From JAMQPK01 sp963782595 (GTDB lineage Bacteria > Acidobacteriota > Vicinamibacteria > Vicinamibacterales > JAMQPK01): 64,000 bases of DNA. The position numbers were made by a program, and so were the translations under genes. Under the pieces are notes generated by a model. That model was not told the DNA's origin and ran no database searches. It worked only from the letters and a program-made list of their open reading frames with translations. Where the stretch lies: contig CAWAKJ010000001.1 in the NCBI GenBank assembly GCA_963782595.1, positions 124,001 through 188,000 of the forward strand. The letters run 5' to 3'. Shown in pieces: positions 46,339 to 54,420 of this stretch; the stretch's first letter is position 1; every line of letters starts with the position of its first letter.

Positions 46339-46737
46339 TCATTTCCCGACGTTGAGTGCGCGCTCAATCTTGGACATCAGCTTGTCCGGCTGAAGAGGTT
46401 TCTCCAGGACTTCAACCCCGCTTTCTTCGGCAAGCGCCACTTGAGGGTTCGTGCGGGCATGTCCGGTAAAAAACAGAATCTTTCCTTGAAATCCGCGTGC
46501 CATTAACCAGTGGAACGCATCGACGCCGTCAGGTTCGTCCGGCCCCAGATTGATGTCCAGTATGGCGACTTTTGCACGGAGCACTTCCTCCGAATGCTGT
46601 TGCAGCTCCATCAGATGTGCGAACGATACACAACTCACTCCGAGCGAGGACTCCAAAAGCACAGGCATCAATTCCCGCAGATCGTCGCTGTCATCCAAAT
46701 AGACGACACTCGCCGGTTCGATGCACATGACATCCAT
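46339..46737 (-). CDS. Single-domain response regulator (CheY-like receiver)
   Basis: A 132-residue receiver domain with all key residues: acidic pair in VVYLDDSDD, phospho-acceptor Asp in AILDINLGP near residue 60, Thr in ILFFTGHA and Lys in VLEKPLQP. It has no output domain. The gene is directly upstream of the membrane protein with a dead HisKA-like helix, in one operon. A true kinase is not encoded nearby, so its phosphate must come from elsewhere, or the pair signals by binding. No strong ribosome site is seen; ATG 46737 or 46728 is the start. Confidence 0.9.
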   Translation of the reverse strand: MDVMCIEPASVVYLDDSDDLRELMPVLLESSLGVSCVSFAHLMELQQHSEEVLRAKVAILDINLGPDEPDGVDAFHWLMARGFQGKILFFTGHARTNPQVALAEESGVEVLEKPLQPDKLMSKIERALNVGK

Positions 46738-46783
46738 AAGCTCAATTCATAACGCGATCCAAAGGCAACGTCTGTTTGTTACA

Positions 46784-46814
46784 TCCGCCTTCGCCCTTCG
46801 GGCTTCGGCGCGAC
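46784..46814 (+). repeat. Hairpin repeat, upstream copy near ompA-like gene
   Basis: A 31-base element beginning TCCGCCTTCG and ending TTCGGCGCGAC. Inner stem GCCC-TTC-GGGC and outer stem CGCC/GGCG make a two-part hairpin. A second copy in the same orientation lies at 48224-48254, matching at 27 of 31 positions; two of the four differences swap a C-G pair for G-C within the inner stem. Confidence 0.75.
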
Positions 46815-46901
46815 GCATTGCAAAGGCTGATGAGTTGGGATAGCCTCCTGGCAATCGAATAAGTTCCCTTCGCCTTGAGCCGCAGGAAAGGACAGCCAGT
46901 C

Positions 46902-48212
46902 ATGAAGGCCCTTCCAATGATCCTCGTCGCGGCGGTGCTGCTTCTTCTCGTTTCTTCCATCTCTCAGGCACAGCCGGTCGAGACCGAGCTCGAGGGCGTT
47001 ACCGCCGAAGTCGTCGAACTGCGCCAGGCCGGAGGCGTGCTGCGCCTGGCCGTACGCTTCAGCAACGCCGGTACTGCTCAGACAGATCAGATTCCCTTCG
47101 GAGTCGGCCGGATCAGCCTCGTCGATGTGAAGTCCAAGAAGAAGTACTTTCCATTGATGGACGCAGACAAGCGGTACCTCGCCGGTCCAAGGAGCGATTC
47201 GATTGAGGGCGGGCGCATCGGGCTCCGGATTCCGCCCAAGGGCTTGACGGTGTTGTGGGCCTACTTCGAGGCGGTGACGCCAGGAACCGTGATGAACGTC
47301 GAAATGCCCTTCACGTTTCCGTTCGAGAATGTGCCGGTGACGGAGACCCCGAGCAAGGTGCTGTCGAATACGACTGCGAAGAGCAGCCCCGCTGGTGCCG
47401 TGGCGACCGTCGTCTCGGCGACGCGTGCCGACCAGGTGCTGAACGTGCGCTTGAGGCTCGCGGCCGAGCCCAAGTCGAGTGTCAGTCTTCGTCCGTACTT
47501 CAATTATTTCGATGTCTTCCTGTTCGACCCGGCAGCGAAGCGCGTGTATTCGCTCATGAAAGACGCCGAGGGCATGTTTCAGGCCCAGCCTCTCACGGTG
47601 AAGATGGATGGAGGCAGCTTCATCCCGGAGTGGAGCAGAACGACCCTGGTAAGCCTGACCTTCCCGGCGCCGCCCGATTCGGTCACGACAGCCGATCTGC
47701 TGCTGCCTTATTTTCTACCTGTCGAGGGCATCGCGATTGCGGGCCTTGGTGGAGCCGCCGCCGGCGGCAGCGCGGCTGCCGGCAAAACACTGGGACTCGA
47801 GGGTGCGCTGAAAGAATTGAATGCCGAAGTGACCCCCACGGAGATCAGAATCGATCTCGCCGCCGACGTCATGTTCGACTTCGACAAGGCCAGCATCAAG
47901 AAAGAGGCCGGGCCGAGCCTGCAGAATCTTGCGACCGTTCTGAAGGCGAATCCAACCGCGGCGGTTGCCATTGAAGGACACACTGACGCACTGGGTACGG
48001 ACGCGTACAATCAGACCCTCTCCGAACAGCGAGCCGCCTCGGTGAAGCAGTGGCTCGTCGCGAACGCACAGGTCAATGAAAAGACGATCTCCACGCGTGG
48101 ATGGGGCAAGTCGAAGCCCGCGGTACCCAACACCAAGGCCGACGGGTCCGACGATCCCCAGGGGCGTGCGAAGAATCGCAGAGTCCAGGTCATCGTTCGC
48201 AAGAGCGGCTAG
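46902..48212 (+). CDS. OmpA-family protein
   Basis: A 436-residue exported protein. The signal peptide (MILVAAVLLLLVSSISQA) is followed by a 270-residue region of unknown type (two similar beta-rich parts), a Gly/Ala linker (GLGGAAAGGSAAAGKTLG) and a C-terminal OmpA-like peptidoglycan-binding domain at ~315-436. That domain has DVMFDFDKASIKKEA, VAIEGHTDALGTDAYNQTLSEQRAASVKQWL and GRAKNRRVQVIV. It probably links the outer membrane to the cell wall. AGGAAAGGA is upstream of the ATG. It lies between two copies of a structured repeat. Confidence 0.92.
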   Translation: MKALPMILVAAVLLLLVSSISQAQPVETELEGVTAEVVELRQAGGVLRLAVRFSNAGTAQTDQIPFGVGRISLVDVKSKKKYFPLMDADKRYLAGPRSDSIEGGRIGLRIPPKGLTVLWAYFEAVTPGTVMNVEMPFTFPFENVPVTETPSKVLSNTTAKSSPAGAVATVVSATRADQVLNVRLRLAAEPKSSVSLRPYFNYFDVFLFDPAAKRVYSLMKDAEGMFQAQPLTVKMDGGSFIPEWSRTTLVSLTFPAPPDSVTTADLLLPYFLPVEGIAIAGLGGAAAGGSAAAGKTLGLEGALKELNAEVTPTEIRIDLAADVMFDFDKASIKKEAGPSLQNLATVLKANPTAAVAIEGHTDALGTDAYNQTLSEQRAASVKQWLVANAQVNEKTISTRGWGKSKPAVPNTKADGSDDPQGRAKNRRVQVIVRKSG

Positions 48213-48223
48213 TGACTGCGCCG

Positions 48224-48254
48224 TCCGCCTTCGCGCTCCGCGCTACGGCGCGAC
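48224..48254 (+). repeat. Hairpin repeat, downstream copy near ompA-like gene
   Basis: Same element as at 46784-46814, begins TCCGCCTTCG and ends TACGGCGCGAC, 11 bases after the OmpA stop. The inner stem is GCGC-TCC-GCGC. It could serve as a transcription or mRNA-end structure for the gene. Confidence 0.75.
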
Positions 48255-48351
48255 AAAGTCATGGCCTGCCGAGCCGAAGCTCACGCTTGGCGTAAGCTCG
48301 CGTGAGCGAAGGCTGGCTTGCCAACCGTAGCTCATTGCGAACTCGTCTGGG

Positions 48352-48379
48352 GCCCGCCTTCGCTGAGGCTACGGCGGGC
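48352..48379. repeat. Related hairpin repeat downstream of tRNA-Ser
   Basis: GCCCGCC (48352-48358) pairs with GGCGGGC (48373-48379), enclosing TTCGCTGAGGCTAC, the same internal signature (CCGCCTTCG...CTACGGCGG) as the copies near the OmpA gene. The 90 bases between this and the previous copy carry more degenerate pieces. For the minus-strand tRNA it lies 29 bases past the CCA end and may act as terminator. Confidence 0.6.
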
Positions 48380-48407
48380 AACCTTCGCGTGAGTTGTGAG
48401 CAAAGGT

Positions 48408-48498
48408 TGGCGGAGAGGGTGGGATTCGAACCCACGTGCCCCTTACGGGACAAGACGCTTTCGAGGCGCCCCCGTTACGACCACTTCGGTACCTCTCC
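48408..48498 (-). tRNA. tRNA-Ser, anticodon CGA
   Basis: A 91-base class II tRNA on the minus strand. The acceptor GGAGAGG pairs with CCTCTCC, followed by discriminator G and an encoded CCA. The anticodon loop reads CTCGAAA, giving anticodon CGA for the serine codon UCG. The T arm is GTGGGTTCGAATCCCAC, and the long variable arm expected of tRNA-Ser is present. Confidence 0.96.
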
Positions 48499-48527
48499 GC
48501 GCGAGGTGCAGTGGTGCAGAACGTTCT

Positions 48528-48556
48528 ATTTTACTTGAAGTAAGGCCCGCGTCGAA
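48528..48556 (-). promoter_or_regulatory. Probable promoter of tRNA-Ser
   Basis: Reading the minus strand, TTCGAC (48556-48551) and TAAAAT (48533-48528) are 17 bases apart and would start transcription about 20 bases before the mature tRNA end. The -10 match is good, the -35 moderate. It falls just past the end of the serine hydrolase gene. Confidence 0.45.
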
Positions 48557-48558
48557 CC

Positions 48559-49722
48559 TTAGGGCTGCAACTTCCCTCCGAGGAGGCGAGGGAGCGCGTC
48601 GCCGGCCATCAGCCTGGCAATCACTTCCGTGAACCCCACGTGTTCGCTGTTCGTCATGATGACGTATCCGGACTTTCGCTCCACGGATGCCGCCACAAAG
48701 CAGGAATACCCCGGATTGCCTCCGCTGTGTCTGATGAAATCACCAGTCTCCGTGTGACTGATCTCCCATCCCAATGTCCATGAACTCTGAGCCTTCCAGT
48801 TCACCTGCGGACGGAGCATGGCCCTCAGGCTGGCCTCCGAGAGTCTGAATGTATCAGGCGGCTTTGGGGCAACGACTTCCACGAGAAACCTGGCGTAGTC
48901 AGTCGGTGTCGTGCAGAGCCCGCCCGCCATGCCGTAGCGCGCGACTGCGGGACCGGACGGCTTTCTACTGCTCGCCAGTGGTCGTCCCTTCGGATCGTGA
49001 CCCCAGGCGATGTTGGCCTCCATCTTCTGCGTCCACAGGTAACCACTCGACGCCATTCCGAACGGACCCAGGATGTTCCGTTGCATGTACGCATCAATAG
49101 GCGGTTCCATCGCGCAGAACTCGAGACCTGCCTCGTAGCGTTCGCACTCCTTTCGGTTTATCTGACTACCAGTCAGACGCGTCACCACCGCCTGGAGGTA
49201 ACTGTAGCCCTCGCCGGAATAGGCCCATTTCTCTCCAGGTGTGAATCCAATAGCCAAAGGCTCTTCCTTTGAGCGCCAGTTCTGCAAGCCGCTCGTATGC
49301 GAAAGGACGTGGCGCGCGGTGATCAGGTCGAGCCGCGGGTCTTCCAGAAATCGCTCGGGTGTGTACCTGGTGAGAGGCGTGTCGAGGTCCATCACGCCTC
49401 TCTCACACAATTTCATCACGGCATATGCGAAGACCGGCTTGCTCGTAGATGCCGCCTGGAAAACCGTGTTGTCATCGACGGGTTCTTTCGATCTGATGTC
49501 TTTGACGCCAAAGCCGCGACGCCAGAGCAGAGCGGCATCCTTGACCAGGGCAATGGAGAGCCCCGGGACCTGGGCCTTGTTCATCAGTTCTGTTATCTCT
49601 TTTTCAAGGTCACTGATCAGTGTCTCCGAGGCCCTGTCTCGCTGTGCTGGTGCGGCCTGATTGGCCTGCAGGCGTGCCACGAACGGTGTAAACGAGAGAC
49701 CCAGGAAGTCTCGTCTTCGCAT
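48559..49722 (-). CDS. Serine hydrolase of the beta-lactamase/class C family
   Basis: A 387-residue exported hydrolase. The N-terminus MRRRDFLGLSF carries a twin-arginine-type motif, suggesting Tat export; the ATG at 49722 is chosen for that reason. The SxxK catalytic motif is in QAASTSKPVFAYAV near residue 90. The second motif falls in KWAYSGEGYSYLQ. Near the C-terminus GDFIRHSGGNPGYS provides the third (HxG-type) element. Relatives are esterases, D-alanyl-D-alanine peptidases or beta-lactamase-like enzymes; the substrate is unknown. No clear ribosome site precedes the start. Confidence 0.9.
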   Translation of the reverse strand: MRRRDFLGLSFTPFVARLQANQAAPAQRDRASETLISDLEKEITELMNKAQVPGLSIALVKDAALLWRRGFGVKDIRSKEPVDDNTVFQAASTSKPVFAYAVMKLCERGVMDLDTPLTRYTPERFLEDPRLDLITARHVLSHTSGLQNWRSKEEPLAIGFTPGEKWAYSGEGYSYLQAVVTRLTGSQINRKECERYEAGLEFCAMEPPIDAYMQRNILGPFGMASSGYLWTQKMEANIAWGHDPKGRPLASSRKPSGPAVARYGMAGGLCTTPTDYARFLVEVVAPKPPDTFRLSEASLRAMLRPQVNWKAQSSWTLGWEISHTETGDFIRHSGGNPGYSCFVAASVERKSGYVIMTNSEHVGFTEVIARLMAGDALPRLLGGKLQP

Positions 49723-49800
49723 GTTGGCAATAATAAGACGAGGAGTAGGCCCCACGGGTTGCCGAAGGCTGGAAGCCGGACACTACGAACGGAGTGAGAT

Positions 49801-50196
49801 ATGGCCACGCTGGGATTGATCGAATACGACCAGGCACCACCGGAAGTGCGCGCCATTTATGACGACATCATGGCGACACGGCAGACGGACTGGATCAACA
49901 ACTTCTGGAAAGCGCTCGCGCACGATCCCGCCACGCTCGGTCGCACGTGGCAGAGCGTCAAGGCCATCATGGCGCCGGGCGCCCTTGATGCGCTGACGAA
50001 AGAAATGGTGTACCTCGCGATCAGCGCGACGAATCAGTGCGGCTACTGCATCGCCTCTCACACCGTGGCGGCCCGGAAGGCCGGGATGACCGACGCCATG
50101 CTCGCCGAGCTCATGGCGGTGGTCGGCATGGCGAACGAAACGAATCGGCTGGCGAGCGGCTATCAGGTCGAAATCGACGCCAGGTTCAAGACGTGA
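49801..50196 (+). CDS. Carboxymuconolactone decarboxylase/AhpD-family protein
   Basis: A 131-residue cytoplasmic helical protein of the AhpD-like CMD family. The redox motif CGYCIASH at about residues 80-87 has the paired Cys and the following His typical of alkylhydroperoxidase-type members. It probably reduces peroxides with a thiol partner. GGAG is 6 bases before the ATG. Just upstream (49745-49795) is a decayed piece of the cloverleaf-type repeat. The gene is convergent with the esterase gene. Confidence 0.92.
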   Translation: MATLGLIEYDQAPPEVRAIYDDIMATRQTDWINNFWKALAHDPATLGRTWQSVKAIMAPGALDALTKEMVYLAISATNQCGYCIASHTVAARKAGMTDAMLAELMAVVGMANETNRLASGYQVEIDARFKT

Positions 50197-50200
50197 CGCG

Positions 50201-51235
50201 TCAAGGCGTCAACCATCTGACGAACCAGTCGCCCATGACGAGTTCCGCGACCGGCGTGAACACGTGGCCGGCATTGGGCTGCAGATAGAGTCCCAGTTTT
50301 TCCTCGGCGCCCATCCCGATATAAGTCTTGCGCGCGGCAGCGACCGCTTCCTGGACGCCGGGCAGCGGCGTGCGTGCGTCTGAGTCGCCGTTGATCACGA
50401 GCACGGGGCGCGGCGCGATGAGCGCGAGCATCGATCCGGCGTCGTAGTCGCCGTAGATACCAGGGACGACGCGATCGTAGAAGCGGCGCACGAAGGCGGC
50501 GTCCACCTGCTTCACTCCTTCATCTCGCGCCGCCGTCTCGACCGGAGGTGAGAACATGCTGATACGCGGCTGCCACTGATTGTTGTCGATCGCCCAACGA
50601 AAACCCTGCACGCCGATAATCGGCACCGCGGCAACGATTCGTGGGTCGACGGCCGCTGCCAGGTAGGCTTCGGTGCCGCCCTTCGAGATGCCCACGATGC
50701 CGATGCGTTTGGGATCGACGTCATCACGCGTTCCGAGATAGTCGACCAGCCGCATCACGTCCCACACGGTGTCGTACAAATACGGGCCGCCTTTGCCAGT
50801 CCGATACGTTTGAAGCATCGCGGCAAAGTACTGGTCGTTGCCCGATCCTGTGGTGATGCGCTCGCCGTGATGGCGGCTGTCGATGGCAGCCGAGACAAAC
50901 CCACGATCGGCAAGCGTCCTCATCGTCGCGAGCAGCTCTTCCTTCCTGGCGCCGGTTCCGTGCAGAAGAATGATGGCAGGACGGCGATCGGTCGCGCGGA
51001 CCGACTTCAGAAAGATACCGGGCACCCGCTCGCCCGCTTCGGACGCGAACGTGAACCGTTCTGCAGAATAGATTCCGGCATCGACGCGCGGCCGGCTTTC
51101 GGCGGCGAGCGGCACGCGAGGCCGATCGATCATCTTCAGAAACGCCGCTCGTATTTGCTCGGGCTCACCGCTTTGAGCAAGCAGTCTCGCGGCCGATCCG
51201 ACCACGAGCGCAACGACGATCAGGAGGTGTGACAT
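50201..51235 (-). CDS. Exported alpha/beta hydrolase (acetyl-xylan-esterase-like)
   Basis: A 344-residue protein with a signal peptide (LLIVVALVVGSAARLLAQ). It has an alpha/beta hydrolase core: oxyanion region PAIILLHGTGARKEEL, nucleophile elbow GISKGG near residue 200, an acid in PVLVINGDSDARTPLP and a His in LQPNAGHVFTP. It resembles the dienelactone hydrolase/acetyl xylan esterase group and would cleave esters in the periplasm. The ATG at 51235 gives the signal peptide; a frame extending upstream overlaps tadA and is not used. It is 5 bases from tadA in the same direction, so they may share a transcript. Confidence 0.88.
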   Translation of the reverse strand: MSHLLIVVALVVGSAARLLAQSGEPEQIRAAFLKMIDRPRVPLAAESRPRVDAGIYSAERFTFASEAGERVPGIFLKSVRATDRRPAIILLHGTGARKEELLATMRTLADRGFVSAAIDSRHHGERITTGSGNDQYFAAMLQTYRTGKGGPYLYDTVWDVMRLVDYLGTRDDVDPKRIGIVGISKGGTEAYLAAAVDPRIVAAVPIIGVQGFRWAIDNNQWQPRISMFSPPVETAARDEGVKQVDAAFVRRFYDRVVPGIYGDYDAGSMLALIAPRPVLVINGDSDARTPLPGVQEAVAAARKTYIGMGAEEKLGLYLQPNAGHVFTPVAELVMGDWFVRWLTP

Positions 51236-51240
51236 ACGTG

Positions 51241-51711
51241 TCACTCTTCCTTCTTCTTTCTTCGTTTTTCGTTGAAGAATTCCTGCAACATCGCTCGACA
51301 CTCCTCCGCCATCAATCCCGCCACCACCGTTACTCGGTGGTTCCAGCTGGGATCGTCGATCAACTTCATCGTCGAGCGGACGGCGCCGGTTTTCGGCTCG
51401 GGCGCACCGTAGATCAACGTGCCGATGCGAGCGTGCACGATCGCGCCAACGCACATCGCGCACGGCTCCACTGTCACGCACAGCGTCGCGCCGGTCAGCC
51501 GGTAATTGCCGATCTTCTGAGCCGCGAGTCTCAGCGCCTGAATTTCGGCGTGCGCTGTCGGATCGATCGTCGAAATCGGCTGGTTGAATGCTGCGGCGAC
51601 GATCTCCTCGTCTACGGCAACCACCGCCCCAATCGGCACTTCGTCGTTGGCCATCGCCTTGCGGGCCTCGACGAGCGCCGCGTGCATGAGCTCGTGGTCG
51701 GAAATCGCCAA
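51241..51711 (-). CDS. tadA: tRNA-specific adenosine deaminase
   Basis: A 156-residue cytidine-deaminase-fold enzyme. The zinc site is complete: HAEIQAL (His and catalytic Glu) preceded by the TadA-typical DPT, and CVTVEPCAMCVGAI with the two Cys. It converts A34 to inosine in tRNA-Arg(ACG), an essential decoding step. A TTG start at 51711 keeps the family's usual opening helix; an ATG eight codons later would cut it. It is followed closely by the esterase gene. Confidence 0.94.
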   Translation of the reverse strand: MAISDHELMHAALVEARKAMANDEVPIGAVVAVDEEIVAAAFNQPISTIDPTAHAEIQALRLAAQKIGNYRLTGATLCVTVEPCAMCVGAIVHARIGTLIYGAPEPKTGAVRSTMKLIDDPSWNHRVTVVAGLMAEECRAMLQEFFNEKRRKKKEE

Positions 51712-51752
51712 ATCACTGGGAGGTTACTATGAAACGCTCGCCGAAGGATGGA

Positions 51753-52115
51753 TCAGGCGAGCACCGCGCACGCCGTCTCCGAGAAGACTCTCGAGAGCTC
51801 CGGCGTCTTCACATATCGCGCCTGTTCTGCGAGCGCATCTCGCTCCAGAACGATGTCGTCATCCCCAATCACGATTGTCGAAATCGTGGGCGAGTGTATA
51901 TGCGCACGAATCGCCAGCTGGAGCCCGTTGAACTCGCCAAGCTTGACTTCCGTGACAAGGAGATCGGGTGGATTCGCATCGATCGCCGAGCGCGCGCTGA
52001 CGAAGTCTTTGACGAGCGATGTCTGGTGCCCCTGCGACGTTAGCCAGCCGACAACAGTGTTGGCAACTTCCGCATGCGGCGCGACCACGAGTACGCGGCG
52101 TTTTGTTGTCATCAT
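51753..52115 (-). CDS. Degenerate receiver-domain protein
   Basis: A 120-residue protein with the length and layout of a CheY-like receiver: RRVLVVAPHAEVANTVVGWL as strand 1/helix 1, PPDLLVTEVKLGEFNGLQL at the usual phospho-site, TISTIVIGDDDIVL for strand 4, and YVKTPE for the conserved Lys loop. The phospho-acceptor Asp is replaced by Glu and the N-terminal acidic pair is missing, so it cannot be phosphorylated in the usual way. GAGG lies just before the two adjacent ATGs. It is 41 bases upstream of tadA in the same direction. The 320 bases between it and lysC hold no gene I can support. Confidence 0.8.
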   Translation of the reverse strand: MMTTKRRVLVVAPHAEVANTVVGWLTSQGHQTSLVKDFVSARSAIDANPPDLLVTEVKLGEFNGLQLAIRAHIHSPTISTIVIGDDDIVLERDALAEQARYVKTPELSRVFSETACAVLA

Positions 52116-52443
52116 GCCTCGGCTGAGAGCAATGTGAATGCCGCCGCCCGACACCCCCACGCCGCGCCAGACAAGTCATCCGTGAGGCAGACTTCCGAGC
52201 GGAATTTCGTATTGCACAGCCGCATGTACACCATATGTAGGTTATCGCCCCATCGCCACGACCTCACAGTGCGCGAGACATCAACCTCTGATGTGGCATC
52301 ACGATGAACGTCCCGGTGCATATTTCTTGGACTCCGGTCACAGGAATCGTACGTAGGCGAGGCCAGGACATCTCAGCTTTCGCGCGTCAGAATCGTAATT
52401 AGCAGGTTGCCATGAAACCCACGCGTCAGCGTAGACTCCCTTC

Positions 52444-53661
52444 ATGGGCGTAGTCGTGCAGAAATACGGCGGCAGCAGTGTCGCCGACATCCACAAACTG
52501 AAGCAGGTGGCCGCGCGCATCATGCGCACCCGCGAACAGGGACACGAGGTGGTGGTCGTCGTCTCGGCCATGGGCGACACCACTGACGACCTGCTCGGCT
52601 TGGCGAAACAGGTGTCTCCGACGCCCGATCGCCGCGAGCTCGACATGCTGCTCACTGCCGGCGAGCGCATCTCGATGGCCCTGCTCTCGCTCGCCATCCG
52701 CGATCTCGGCGGCGATGCCATCAGCTTTACCGGCAGCCAGTCCGGCATTGTCACAAATGATCGTCACGTGGACGCGCGCATCATCGAAGTGCGCCCCTTC
52801 CGTGTGCAGGACGAGCTTGCGCGCGGCAAGATCGTCGTCATCGCAGGATTCCAGGGCGTCTCGTACCGCCGCGAAGTGACGACGCTCGGCCGCGGTGGAA
52901 GCGACACGACCGCCGTCGCCATGGCGGCAGCGTTGAACGCCGACTATTGCGAGATCTGCTCCGACGTCGACGGCGTGTATTCGGCCGACCCCCGAGTCGT
53001 AACGGCTGCTCGCCGCATCGGTACCATCTCTTACGAAGAGACGCAGGAGATGGCCGAGTCGGGCGCGAAGGTGCTGAACGCGCAAGCGGTCGAGTTCGCG
53101 AAGGAGAAAGGGATCGCCATTTACGCACGGGCCACGGCCGGCGCGCTGCCGGGGACGGACCCGTCCGTTGACGGCACCGTCGTGCGGCGCAATCCACCGA
53201 GAATGCCCGGTACCGTGGTGGGAGTTGCGAGCGAACAGGATGTGCTCGTCCTCGAAGCAGACGCGAGCGCCGACGACCTTCTTGCCACTCTCGACGAGCA
53301 TCACGTCGCCGGAAAACAGCTGCACATCTCCTGCGATCCCGGACACGTCACGCTCGTCATTTCCCGCGAGAACCTGCACAACGAATCCAGGGTGCAGAGC
53401 GCCTGCCAGTCGCGCTTCGCCAATCGCGTCAGGTTCGTCTCCGGCCTGGGCGCCGTCAGCGTCATCGGCGCCGGCATCAACGCGAGCTACGCAAATGCGC
53501 GGGCGGGGCTGACTGCACTGCGTGAGGCAGGCGTGGAGTCGCGCGGCATGTCCACTTCGTCCTTTCGCATCACGTGGATGGTCCCCGGTGACCGCGTCAA
53601 AGAGGCCGTCCGCGCCCTGCACGCCCGGTTTATCGAGGCAACCGCGCCGCTCGTGCCATGA
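52444..53661 (+). CDS. lysC: Aspartate kinase
   Basis: A 405-residue aspartokinase: KYGGSSV at residues 7-13, the FTGSQSGIVTND and GRGGSDTTAVAMAAAL active-site blocks, and YEETQEMAESGAKVL. The last ~140 residues form paired ACT domains (VVGVASEQDVLVLEAD; VSVIGAGINASYANARAGL) for feedback control by lysine or threonine. It phosphorylates aspartate, the first step to lysine, threonine, methionine and diaminopimelate. The stop overlaps the exonuclease gene start (ATGA). Confidence 0.96.
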   Translation: MGVVVQKYGGSSVADIHKLKQVAARIMRTREQGHEVVVVVSAMGDTTDDLLGLAKQVSPTPDRRELDMLLTAGERISMALLSLAIRDLGGDAISFTGSQSGIVTNDRHVDARIIEVRPFRVQDELARGKIVVIAGFQGVSYRREVTTLGRGGSDTTAVAMAAALNADYCEICSDVDGVYSADPRVVTAARRIGTISYEETQEMAESGAKVLNAQAVEFAKEKGIAIYARATAGALPGTDPSVDGTVVRRNPPRMPGTVVGVASEQDVLVLEADASADDLLATLDEHHVAGKQLHISCDPGHVTLVISRENLHNESRVQSACQSRFANRVRFVSGLGAVSVIGAGINASYANARAGLTALREAGVESRGMSTSSFRITWMVPGDRVKEAVRALHARFIEATAPLVP

Positions 53662-54407
53662 AGATCGCGACGTGGAACGTCAACGGGATTCGTGCGCGGC
53701 AGACAGAGCTGCAGGAGTTCCTTGAACGCGAGCAACCCGACGTGTTGTGTCTCCAGGAAATCAAGGCGTCGATCGAGCAGATTCCACTCTGGCTGTGCCA
53801 GATCGAGGGGTACAGCTGCTACTGGCACGGTGGAAAGGGCTACTCCGGCGTTGCGATGCATGTGCGCACCGCAACCTTTCCGGCCGCACCGGATTTTCAC
53901 CATCCCGAATTCGACTACGAGCACCGCATCGTCACGGCGGAGCTTCCGGGATTTACCGCCGCCTCGATCTACGTGCCCAATGGGGGAAAAGACTTTCCCG
54001 CCAAGATGCAGTTTCTCGAGTCGCTTGCCGCATTCGCGGCGAGCTATCAGACCGCCGGACGGCCGCTCGTGCTGTGCGGCGATCTCAACGTGGCGCGGAC
54101 GGACATGGACGTGCATCCCAAGGAACGCAAGCCGAACGTCATCGGCCAGCGGCCCGACGAGCGCGCGCTGCTCGAGCGCATCATCGGCCACGGGCTGGTC
54201 GACGTGCACCGCAGGATGGAGCCAGACAACGCGGAGCTGTTCACGTGGTGGGCGCCATGGCGAAACATGCGTCAGCGCAATATCGGCTGGCGCCTGGATT
54301 TCGTGCTGGCGAGCACGGCCATTGCCGATCGTACGGTGTCGTGCCAGGTTCAGCGGGAGTTCGGATCGAGCGACCACGGTCCGGTCATCGCCATCTTCGA
54401 CGTCTGA
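53658..54407 (+). CDS. xthA: Exodeoxyribonuclease III
   Basis: A 249-residue member of the exonuclease III/AP-endonuclease family. Motifs are in order: KIATWNVNGIRAR at the start, LCLQEIKAS with the metal-binding Glu, LCGDLNVAR, WRLDFVLAS and a final SSDHGPVIA with the catalytic Asp-His. It incises DNA at abasic sites and removes 3' blocks. Translation is coupled to aspartate kinase through a 4-base overlap. Thirteen bases separate it from the thioredoxin-like gene. Confidence 0.95.
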   Translation: MKIATWNVNGIRARQTELQEFLEREQPDVLCLQEIKASIEQIPLWLCQIEGYSCYWHGGKGYSGVAMHVRTATFPAAPDFHHPEFDYEHRIVTAELPGFTAASIYVPNGGKDFPAKMQFLESLAAFAASYQTAGRPLVLCGDLNVARTDMDVHPKERKPNVIGQRPDERALLERIIGHGLVDVHRRMEPDNAELFTWWAPWRNMRQRNIGWRLDFVLASTAIADRTVSCQVQREFGSSDHGPVIAIFDV

Positions 54408-54420
54408 AAAAAGGGGTACT

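Noticed and set aside
52161..52443. Search for a regulator or riboswitch in front of lysC
   Set aside because: An imperfect TACACCATATGTA inverted repeat is present, but no lysine-riboswitch-like conserved core or leader peptide could be made out.
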